Positions 1 to 5,096 of a stretch of 7,139 nucleotides of DNA are shown here, piece after piece (within the stretch, counting starts at the first letter, position 1; each line of letters opens with the position of its first letter). Under the pieces are notes generated by a model, which did no database searches, was not told the origin of the DNA, and saw only the letters and a program-made list of their open reading frames with translations. The position numbers were made by a program, and so were the translations under genes. Origin of the DNA: Candidatus Falkowiibacteriota bacterium (GTDB taxonomy: Bacteria; Patescibacteriota; Patescibacteriia; Patescibacteriales; WJLG01); assembly GCA_014728685.1 (NCBI GenBank), contig WJLG01000073.1, positions 1-7,139 on the forward strand, read 5' to 3'.

Positions 1-8
1 CTCTTATA

Positions 9-171
9 GGGTCCGCTTTTAGATATCTTTTCTATTACGGGTCTTATCTTTTGGTAAATTTTTAAATAAATTTTATTGAATTACTTTTCAAGTAGTCCTG
101 CAAAAATTTATTTAAAAATTTCCTCAAAACCTAAAAACCTCATATACAAAAACATATCTAAAAGCGGACCC
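9..171 (-). repeat. Nested perfect inverted repeats forming a long AT-rich hairpin inside the tmRNA gene
   Basis: The outer arms 9-26 and 154-171 are perfectly complementary over 18 bp (GGGTCCGCTTTTAGATAT on the plus strand). The inner arms 56-74 and 103-121 are perfectly complementary over 19 bp, all A and T. A third 5-bp stem (82-86/90-94) closes the tip with a 3-nt loop. The segments between can pair partly (TTTT/AAAA and GG/CC blocks), so the RNA would form one long imperfect helix. This is where PK3, PK4 and the 3' strand of P2 would be expected. I see no target-site duplication and no coding frame. It could be a replacement domain or an excised intervening sequence. Confidence 0.9.
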
Positions 172-226
172 CGATGACACCCGCACTCCGGCTAGAGGAG
201 TCGCCGGGACGGATGGCTGCGGCTAT

Positions 227-295
227 TTAAGCGGCAACAGGTGCGAAAGCTGGAACCTTCCAAGAGAAGGCAGCTTTGCTAGCAAGTTTTTTGGC
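227..295 (-). other. tmRNA-encoded proteolysis tag reading frame
   Basis: This is the internal message of the tmRNA. The best reading starts at resume codon GCC (295-293), 8 nt after the PK1 3' strand, with an A at position -4 as in E. coli, and ends at TAA (229-227). It gives 22 residues, beginning AKKLASKAAF and ending VPAFAPVAA. The small, hydrophobic -VAA ending fits known tags, which expose an Ala-Ala end to ClpXP-type proteases. Resumption at GCT (283-281) would give an 18-residue tag and cannot be excluded. The frame and stop are well supported; the exact first codon is inferred. Confidence 0.75.
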
Positions 296-398
296 ACTTG
301 TAATTCCCCAGATGAGTTTTACGTGAGCACTGGAACACGTTTTCGAATATCGACGAAAGGTCTTGCTGTCGATGCCTTTCATCCCCTTATATCAAATT

Positions 399-417
399 TT
401 CAAGTTACAATCTTGAA
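399..417 (-). repeat. Short inverted repeat between smpB and ssrA
   Basis: TTCAAG (399-404) and CTTGAA (412-417) form a 6-bp stem with a 7-nt loop directly after the smpB stop codon and 12 nt before the tmRNA 5' end. No proper T-run follows, so it is a poor terminator. A role in RNA processing or message stability at the smpB-ssrA junction is possible but only inferred. Confidence 0.5.
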
Positions 418-894
418 TTATCTAGATCTTATTTTATTTTTCATCAAGGCTCTGGACTGTCTGTCCAGTTCGCGTTTTTTTATCGTCTCTCTCTTGTCCT
501 GCTTTTTCTTACCCTTGGCCAGAGCGAATTCCAATTTCACAAATCCGTTTTTAGTATATATTTTTGTCGGTATCAATGTCAATCCTTGCTCATTCTTCTT
601 ACCCAGCAAATAAGCTATCTGCTGTTTCTTGAGCAAGAGCTTCCTGTCTCTTTCCGGCTCATGATCGCTTATCGAAGCGGCCTTTTCATACTTGGGAATA
701 AAGCATTTTCTCAAATAAGCCTCAGGTAAAGCGCCTTTCTTGACTTGAGAAAAACTGATGAACGAACCCTTTAAGCTGCCATTTCCTTTTTTCAGTGATT
801 TCACCTCATATCCATGCAAGACCAAGCCGGCTTCGAACTTCTCCAAGATCTCATAATCAAAGCTTGCTCTTTTATTGTTCACTAAAACCGGCAT
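418..894 (-). CDS. smpB: SsrA-binding protein SmpB
   Basis: SmpB binds the tRNA-like part of tmRNA, stands in for the missing anticodon arm, and places its C-terminal tail in the empty mRNA channel of a stalled ribosome. The 158 residues match the usual length of about 150-160. Conserved blocks run in order: NNKRA (6-10), the OB-fold start EAGLVLHGYEVKSL (21-34), HEPERDRKLLL (78-88), GLTLIP (104-109) and ALAKGKKKQDKRE (124-136). The basic tail holds the DRxxR pattern typical of the ribosome-probing helix. The ATG lies 1 nt after the stop codon of the upstream NYN gene, so translation is probably coupled; only a weak GGA-type site precedes it. The partner RNA gene follows 31 nt downstream. The identification is secure. 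Confidence 0.97.
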   Translation of the reverse strand: MPVLVNNKRASFDYEILEKFEAGLVLHGYEVKSLKKGNGSLKGSFISFSQVKKGALPEAYLRKCFIPKYEKAASISDHEPERDRKLLLKKQQIAYLLGKKNEQGLTLIPTKIYTKNGFVKLEFALAKGKKKQDKRETIKKRELDRQSRALMKNKIRSR

Positions 895-895
895 A

Positions 896-1402
896 TTAAT
901 TCCAGATGTTTCTTAACTCTTCGTTTATTTTGATCTCGTCCTCCATGTCCATGTCTTTAGGGTCGAAATAATCATCATTGACTCGTTCAGCCGCCTTGTT
1001 CATCTTCTCGATAAAATCTCCGCAAGTAAGCAGGTGGAGTTTTTTCTCCATTTCAGCTTCTTCCGCTAGAGCAGACACCTTGTCTTTCAAGCCATTGTCA
1101 TCGCTGACGATCGTGATCTCATCCTTAAAATCTTCTCTGGATATTTTCTTATCTATAAGCTCCAAGATCTTATCATCGGCATTGGAATAAAGCTTGTCGT
1201 CCCGAGGAGCATAAAAAACAGTGATCCGTCCGCGCTTATCCTTGTCGCCCATCGGGTCGGAACTATCAAAGACCAAATAAGCCTCGCTTTCCTTGCGGGA
1301 AAAATATTCATCGATAATATCGAACAAGATCTGGTCAAAACCGGATTCTTCCAAAAGGCCCAAGCGGCCGGCCAGGTTGTTGGCGTCGATGATATAAAGC
1401 AT
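896..1402 (-). CDS. NYN-domain ribonuclease, YacP/Rae1-like
   Basis: This is a predicted metal-dependent RNase of the NYN (PIN-like) family. The 168 residues match the size of Bacillus YacP/Rae1 (about 170). The core motifs appear in order: strand 1 with the acidic residue and Asn pair, IIDANNLAG (4-12, D6); LVFDSSD (43-49, D46); ITVFYAP followed by the helix start ADDKI (60-79, D76/D77); and ITIVSDDNGLKDKV (97-109, D101/D102), a set of acidic residues able to hold the catalytic metal. The C-terminal 30 residues are strongly acidic. In B. subtilis, Rae1 cuts mRNA in the ribosomal A site. Here the gene sits 3 nt after tig and 1 nt before smpB, which supports a ribosome-linked role. Membership of the NYN family is well supported; equivalence to Rae1 is inferred. 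No Shine-Dalgarno sequence is visible. Confidence 0.8.
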   Translation of the reverse strand: MLYIIDANNLAGRLGLLEESGFDQILFDIIDEYFSRKESEAYLVFDSSDPMGDKDKRGRITVFYAPRDDKLYSNADDKILELIDKKISREDFKDEITIVSDDNGLKDKVSALAEEAEMEKKLHLLTCGDFIEKMNKAAERVNDDYFDPKDMDMEDEIKINEELRNIWN

Positions 1403-1405
1403 AGT

Positions 1406-2695
1406 TTATTTGGATAGATTCCAATCTTTCAATTTATCAACTACTTTCTGATTGGAAAGGATATTATGAAGAGTCCCTCTGTATTCAGGGCTTTTGACCC
1501 TATCTTCGACTTTTTGATAGCCTTTGTACTGCTTAAGCAGCTCATCTCTCTTTTCATCGATATCCTTTTCCGAGACTTCGATCTTTTCTTTGTTGCCGAT
1601 CTCTCTGATCAGTAAAGCGCTTTTTATTCTCTTGACCGCCTGCGGAGCGAATTCCAGCTTCAACTCATTCCTGGTCTTTTTGATGCTTGCCAGATAATCT
1701 TCCATCTTGCCTCCGCGGGAAGCGATGTTGCTTTCCATTTCGTTGAGCATGGTCTCTATCTCATTGTCTATCAAAATATCGGCAATATCCGAAAAGCTGG
1801 ACTTCTTGAGTATCTCTTCGATGATCTTGCCCTCGGTCTTTCTTTCCGCTTCCTGTTTTTTCTCCTGCTCCATGCTTTCTTTGATATTCCTTTTTATATC
1901 AGCCAAAGTCTCCATGCCAAAAGTCTTGGCCAGCTCATCATTGGCCTCGGGAACGCTTCTTTCAAAAACATCAACGATCTTGACTTTGAATTCCACCATC
2001 TTGCCGGCCAGATTCTTCTGATGAAAATCCTTAGGATAAGGAAGAGAAAATTCTTTTGTCTCTCCTTTTTTCAAGCCGGCTATCTGCTTATCAAAGCCGG
2101 GAATGAAATATTCCTTGCCCAAAAGCACGGCCATACCCTTGCTTTGGCCTCCTTCCAAAGGAACTTTATCCAAGAACATTTCCAGATCGATAACCACCTT
2201 ATCTCCTTCTTTGGCTTCTCGATCGACCACTTTTTCACTGGCTCTGCTTTCTCTGATCGTTTCCAAAGTTTTGTCGATATCTTTTTCTTCGATCTTGAAA
2301 GTCTCCGGCTTGATCTTCAAGTCCTTATATTCTCCTAAGGTTATCTTCGGCAACAAAGCAATAGTTATCTTGAATTCGACCGGATTATCCGGCGCCAATT
2401 TGGTGATATCCACCATTGGCTGGCCGACCGGCTGTTCTTCGGACAGATTCTCTTTGATGATCTTCTCAAAATTCTTATTAATAGCTACTCGAGCGGCTCT
2501 TTCCAAAATGGACATTTCACCCACTTTGGATTTAAGTACGTCAAAAGGAACTTTGCCCGGACGAAAACCGTCGATCTTCACTTCTTTAGACAGCTCTTCG
2601 GCTCCTTTTTCCAAATAAGGCTTGAATTCATCAAGGCTCAACTCGACTATCAATTCAACCTGTGATTTTTCTAATTCTTTTTTTTCTACTTTCAT
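1406..2695 (-). CDS. tig: Trigger factor, ribosome-associated chaperone and prolyl isomerase
   Basis: Trigger factor docks at the ribosome exit tunnel and shields new chains; its FKBP-like domain isomerises prolyl bonds. The 429 residues equal the normal full length. The N-terminal ribosome-binding domain (about 1-115) has the signature GFRPGKVP (43-50). The PPIase domain (about 155-245) shows GDKVVIDL (164-171) and FIPGFDKQIAGLKKGE (197-212). The substrate-binding arms take up the region before the PPIase domain and 250-429, rich in charged helices. The gene starts 15 nt after ppaC, whose TAG stop is followed at once by two in-frame TAA codons. The stretch before its ATG is AT-rich with no Shine-Dalgarno. 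The start is supported by the MKVEKKELEKSQVEL beginning, usual for the family. Confidence 0.97.
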   Translation of the reverse strand: MKVEKKELEKSQVELIVELSLDEFKPYLEKGAEELSKEVKIDGFRPGKVPFDVLKSKVGEMSILERAARVAINKNFEKIIKENLSEEQPVGQPMVDITKLAPDNPVEFKITIALLPKITLGEYKDLKIKPETFKIEEKDIDKTLETIRESRASEKVVDREAKEGDKVVIDLEMFLDKVPLEGGQSKGMAVLLGKEYFIPGFDKQIAGLKKGETKEFSLPYPKDFHQKNLAGKMVEFKVKIVDVFERSVPEANDELAKTFGMETLADIKRNIKESMEQEKKQEAERKTEGKIIEEILKKSSFSDIADILIDNEIETMLNEMESNIASRGGKMEDYLASIKKTRNELKLEFAPQAVKRIKSALLIREIGNKEKIEVSEKDIDEKRDELLKQYKGYQKVEDRVKSPEYRGTLHNILSNQKVVDKLKDWNLSK

Positions 2696-2710
2696 GGTTT
2701 ATTGTTATTA

Positions 2711-3631
2711 CTATTTATCGAATATTTCTGACAGCATGGGAATAACTTGTTTTTTTCTGGACATTACGCCTTCAAGATATACATCTTCATCAAGGCTTTT
2801 TCCCAAAGCCTTCTCCATCTTTTCTTTGTCATCGGTGGCGACCAAGAATTTTGACCCTTCATTGATGATGTCGGTTATGAAGGTGATCACTGTGTGATAA
2901 GATTTTTCATCTTTTAGCTTTTTCATTTCTTCCATGATCTCGCTTTCTTTTTCTTTGACGCTCTCAAGGTCGGCGGTTTCCAATTGATTGATGAAAAATT
3001 TACCGCTTTTCAGATCGAATTCCTTAGCATCGTTTTCTATGATCTTGCTTATCGCCAAGCCTTCCAAAGAAGATCTTACCTTGAATATCTCCATGCCGAA
3101 TTCATGCCAATCGGCGATTTCGGCTATCTCCGATAACTTTTCTATCATCTGCTTATCCATATCGGTCGAAGTCGGCGACTTGGTGATAACAGTATCCACC
3201 AAAACCGCTCCCAGCATCAAAAGCGCCAACCCTTTATCGATATCGATGTTATTCTCAAAAAATTTATGAGCGATTATGCTACAACTAGCCCCCCAAGGTT
3301 TGACCGTGATCTCGATCGGCTGATCATAGGAAAAGTTCATCTTATGATGATCCAAGATCTCGACGATCTCAGCCTTCTCAATACCATCCAAGGATTGGCT
3401 GTTCTCATTATGATCAACCAAAATCACTTGCTCTCCATCAAGGCTATCCGGCATTTTAGGAGTCTTTATGCCGGCTTTTTCCAGAAGATAATGGGTCTCT
3501 TTATTAAGCTCTCCGGCCCGAGCCGGTTCATAGATATCCGTACCGGCCATTTTATTCTTGAATCGAGCATAAGCAACAGCCGCTGCTACGCTATCAAGAT
3601 CCGGGGATTTATGTCCGATCACATAAGTCAT
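2711..3631 (-). CDS. ppaC: Manganese-dependent inorganic pyrophosphatase (family II, DHH superfamily)
   Basis: The enzyme splits pyrophosphate to phosphate in the cytosol, pulling nucleic-acid synthesis and tRNA charging forward. From the ATG at 3631 it has 306 residues, as in the family (about 305-311). All metal ligands are visible: GHKSPDLD (H7, D11, D13), LVDHNE (D73), ILDHHK (D94, H95, H96) and LVDTVITKSPTSTD (D146). The C-terminal DHHA2 domain ends with the substrate-binding SRKKQVIP (291-298). An in-frame ATG 48 nt upstream (3679) would add a poor hydrophobic leader and lies within an inverted repeat, so I prefer 3631, where the family's normal N-terminus begins. It lies 58 nt after nusA in the same unit. 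No CBS or DRTGG regulatory insert is present, so this is the short, constitutive form. Confidence 0.95.
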   Translation of the reverse strand: MTYVIGHKSPDLDSVAAAVAYARFKNKMAGTDIYEPARAGELNKETHYLLEKAGIKTPKMPDSLDGEQVILVDHNENSQSLDGIEKAEIVEILDHHKMNFSYDQPIEITVKPWGASCSIIAHKFFENNIDIDKGLALLMLGAVLVDTVITKSPTSTDMDKQMIEKLSEIAEIADWHEFGMEIFKVRSSLEGLAISKIIENDAKEFDLKSGKFFINQLETADLESVKEKESEIMEEMKKLKDEKSYHTVITFITDIINEGSKFLVATDDKEKMEKALGKSLDEDVYLEGVMSRKKQVIPMLSEIFDK

Positions 3632-3640
3632 ATCTTTGTG

Positions 3641-3687
3641 TTTGAAATTCAGGATTTGGAAAAATTTCCAAAAAAACAAATTTCAAA
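3641..3687 (-). repeat. Nested inverted repeats between nusA and ppaC
   Basis: The outer arms TTTGAAATT (3641-3649) and AATTTCAAA (3679-3687) are a perfect 9-bp match. Between them an inner pair, TTTGGAAA (3655-3662) and TTTCCAAA (3665-3672), gives a perfect 8-bp stem around two bases. The structure fills most of the 58-nt gap between nusA and the preferred ppaC start. It lacks a T-run after the stem on the minus strand, so it looks more like an RNA-processing or stability element than a terminator. The function is inferred. Confidence 0.6.
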
Positions 3688-3689
3688 AG

Positions 3690-4931
3690 CTATTTTTTAT
3701 CTTCTTCTTTTTTATCTTCTTCTTTTTCGCTCTTTTCTTTCACTTCTTCTTTCTTTTCCTCTTTTTCGTTTTTTACTTCCTCTTCCTTCTCTTCTTTTTC
3801 TTCTTCGTTATCATCAGCTTTTATGTTCACCGAGGTTCCATCGCCTTCTTCCATAATATCTATCTTCCAGCCCGTGAGCCTGGCCGCCAATCTGACATTC
3901 TGGCCTCTTTTGCCGATAGCCAAAGACAATTGGTCAGCCGCCACTTTGACTAAAGCGGTCTTCTCCTCTTCGTCCAATTCGACCGATAAGATCTTGGCCG
4001 GGGACAGGGCATTGGCAATGAATTTGACTTGATCCTCGTCCCATTCGACCATATCAACGCGCTCGCCGCCTAATTCGGAAATAATGGTCTGGATGCGGCT
4101 GCCTCTTTGGCCGACGCAAGAACCGATCGGATCGACATTATCTTGATCCGTCCAAATAGCGACTTTGGAACGAGAACCGGCTTCGCGGGCAACACCCTTG
4201 ATCTCCAAAAGGCCATTGGCGATCTCCGGGATCTCCAAATAGAAAACTTTTTTAAGTATCTCTTCAGAAGTTCTGGAAAGGATTATTTCCGCGCCCTTGG
4301 ATCCGGACCTAACCTCTCTGACATGGACTTTTATCTTTTCTCCCGGCAAATATTTTTCTCCCGGTATCTGATCCTCCGGCAATATCCTGCCGACCGCTTT
4401 CCCTAGGTCGACCAAAACATTTCTGCCTTCGCGTCTTTGGACAACTCCGGAAACAACTTCGTTTTCCTTGTCCTTGAATTCGGAAAAGACCATTTCTCTT
4501 TCCGCTTCTCTTAATTTCTGGATAATGACCTGCTTAGCGGTCTGTGCGGCCATTCGTCCGTATTCGCTCGGCACTTCCAGGTCGGTAATGATCTCATCCT
4601 CCAATTTAGCGTCTTTTTTGATAAGCTTAGCATCAGACAGTTGGATCTCAGTTTTGGGATTGAATCTTCTGACATCCTCGTCATCCTCGTCGGCTTCGCG
4701 AGCTTTTTCTTCATCATAATCCTCAGGCAGGTCCTCGACCACGGTCTTGACGTCCATTACTTTGGACTTGCCGGTTTCCGGATCGAATTCCACCTTGATA
4801 TTCTGATTTTTTTGTCCGTAATCCTTACGATAGGCCGCCGCCAAAGCCAATTCGATGGTTTCAATGACCGAATCATAGCTTAAGCCTTTTTCGTCACATA
4901 CTGTCCTAATGGCTGTTGTTAATTCTGACAT
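3690..4931 (-). CDS. nusA: Transcription termination/antitermination factor NusA
   Basis: NusA binds RNA polymerase near the RNA exit channel and controls pausing, intrinsic termination and antitermination. From the ATG at 4931 it has 413 residues. The polymerase-binding N-domain (1-155) contains SYDSVIETIELALAAAYRKDYG and the conserved GRMAAQTAKQVIIQKLREAERE (125-146). An acidic loop at about 70-87 interrupts it. The S1 domain is about 158-222. KH1 (225-305) has DPIGSCVGQRGSRIQ (267-281) and KH2 (315-362) has LAIGKRGQNVRLAARLTGWKIDI. The last ~38 residues (376-413) are almost only E, K and D. An earlier in-frame ATG (4955) lies inside a hairpin and adds eight atypical residues, so it was not chosen. 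No Shine-Dalgarno precedes the start. The usual partners rimP and infB are not adjacent. Confidence 0.96.
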   Translation of the reverse strand: MSELTTAIRTVCDEKGLSYDSVIETIELALAAAYRKDYGQKNQNIKVEFDPETGKSKVMDVKTVVEDLPEDYDEEKAREADEDDEDVRRFNPKTEIQLSDAKLIKKDAKLEDEIITDLEVPSEYGRMAAQTAKQVIIQKLREAEREMVFSEFKDKENEVVSGVVQRREGRNVLVDLGKAVGRILPEDQIPGEKYLPGEKIKVHVREVRSGSKGAEIILSRTSEEILKKVFYLEIPEIANGLLEIKGVAREAGSRSKVAIWTDQDNVDPIGSCVGQRGSRIQTIISELGGERVDMVEWDEDQVKFIANALSPAKILSVELDEEEKTALVKVAADQLSLAIGKRGQNVRLAARLTGWKIDIMEEGDGTSVNIKADDNEEEKEEKEEEVKNEKEEKKEEVKEKSEKEEDKKEEDKK

Positions 4932-4943
4932 AGTCTTGTATAG

Positions 4944-4974
4944 CGCAAAATGCATAACATGATGCTATTTTGCG
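4944..4974 (-). promoter_or_regulatory. Strong hairpin at the predicted 5' end of the nusA message
   Basis: Arms 4944-4955 and 4962-4974 pair over 12 bp with a single bulged base (4966) and a 6-nt loop (4956-4961). On the minus strand the stem begins CGCAAAAT and ends ATTTTGCG. It lies 6 nt downstream of a perfect TATAAT, so transcription would start at its base, and it ends 12 nt before the nusA ATG. A 5'-terminal stem of this kind can protect an mRNA from decay or control access to the start codon. The pairing is seen; the role is inferred. Confidence 0.65.
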
Positions 4975-4979
4975 ATCTT

Positions 4980-4985
4980 ATTATA
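4980..4985 (-). promoter_or_regulatory. Candidate -10 element (TATAAT) of the nusA operon promoter
   Basis: A perfect TATAAT on the minus strand lies in very AT-rich DNA, 48 nt before the nusA ATG. No good -35 hexamer is found 16-18 nt upstream; the match there is poor (CCGTTT). The predicted start point falls at about 4972-4974. Confidence 0.55.
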
Positions 4986-5026
4986 TTTAATTTATTTTAA
5001 TTAAACGGCTTTTTACGCCTTGAGTT

Positions 5027-5059
5027 AAAAAAATAGCTAATTGTCATAAACAACTAGCT
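5027..5059 (-). terminator. Rho-independent terminator after the unknown membrane-protein gene
   Basis: On the minus strand AGCTAGTTGT (5059-5050) and ACAATTAGCT (5044-5035) form a 10-bp stem with one G-U pair and a 5-nt loop, followed by A and seven T (5034-5027). It lies 37 nt past the stop codon at 5097 and separates that gene from the nusA unit. Because another promoter candidate lies just upstream (5068-5096), it may also act as an attenuator for nusA. Confidence 0.85.
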
Positions 5060-5067
5060 TTATTGAA

Positions 5068-5096
5068 AGATTACCACGAACAAATACCAATGTCAA
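5068..5096 (-). promoter_or_regulatory. Candidate promoter TTGACA-17-TAATCT with TG extension
   Basis: Directly after the TAG stop at 5097 the minus strand reads TTGACA (5096-5091), a perfect -35. After a 17-nt spacer comes TAATCT (5073-5068), preceded by TGG, which fits an extended -10. The -10 itself matches only three of six positions. The start would fall near 5061, immediately before the terminator stem, so a transcript reaching nusA would have to read through it. Confidence 0.4.

Larger units (their letters stand above)
1..386 (-). ncRNA. ssrA: tmRNA (transfer-messenger RNA), 3' end outside the window
   Basis: tmRNA frees ribosomes stalled on broken mRNAs, acting first as alanyl-tRNA and then as a short mRNA that adds a degradation tag; it works bound to SmpB, encoded just upstream. 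Read on the minus strand, the RNA starts at 386 with GGGGATGAAAGGCATCGACAG, matching the conserved 5' acceptor and D-loop region of one-piece tmRNAs. A PK1-type pseudoknot follows: stem 336-340/321-325, whose loop (330-335) can pair with 304-311. Then come a resume codon and tag frame (295-227) and a PK2-like stem (203-207/188-192). From 171 to 9 there is an unusual AT-rich hairpin, listed separately. No T-arm, P2 3' strand or CCA acceptor is visible, so the gene must continue past position 1. At more than 386 nt it is longer than most one-piece tmRNAs (about 350-400 nt). Gene order is normal, not permuted. The call is firm; the 3' structure is not. Confidence 0.9.

Noticed and set aside
9..171. 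A mobile element (MITE-like) or group I intron inside the tmRNA
   Set aside because: The flanks show no target-site duplication, and I could not find group I core motifs; 163 nt is also short for such an intron. A plain hairpin insert or a structural domain fits better.
1..386. A permuted two-piece tmRNA gene
   Set aside because: The 5' acceptor strand (GGGGATG) precedes PK1 and the tag in normal order, and no CCA end lies upstream of it.
387..417. A separate promoter for ssrA (GATATAA just before the 5' end)
   Set aside because: The TATA-like bases lie only 2-3 nt from the mature 5' end, and no -35 is found at a fitting distance. Co-transcription with smpB and processing is simpler.
1707..2618. 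Long open frames on the plus strand opposite tig, and similar ones opposite nusA and ppaC
   Set aside because: They lie wholly opposite well-conserved genes, are rich in Ser/Leu/Phe as mirror frames of Glu/Lys-rich proteins are, and show no recognisable domain.
5003..5022. A second terminator (GGC/GCC stem near the nusA -35 region)
   Set aside because: The stem is only 3 bp with a 7-nt loop and lacks a solid T-run.
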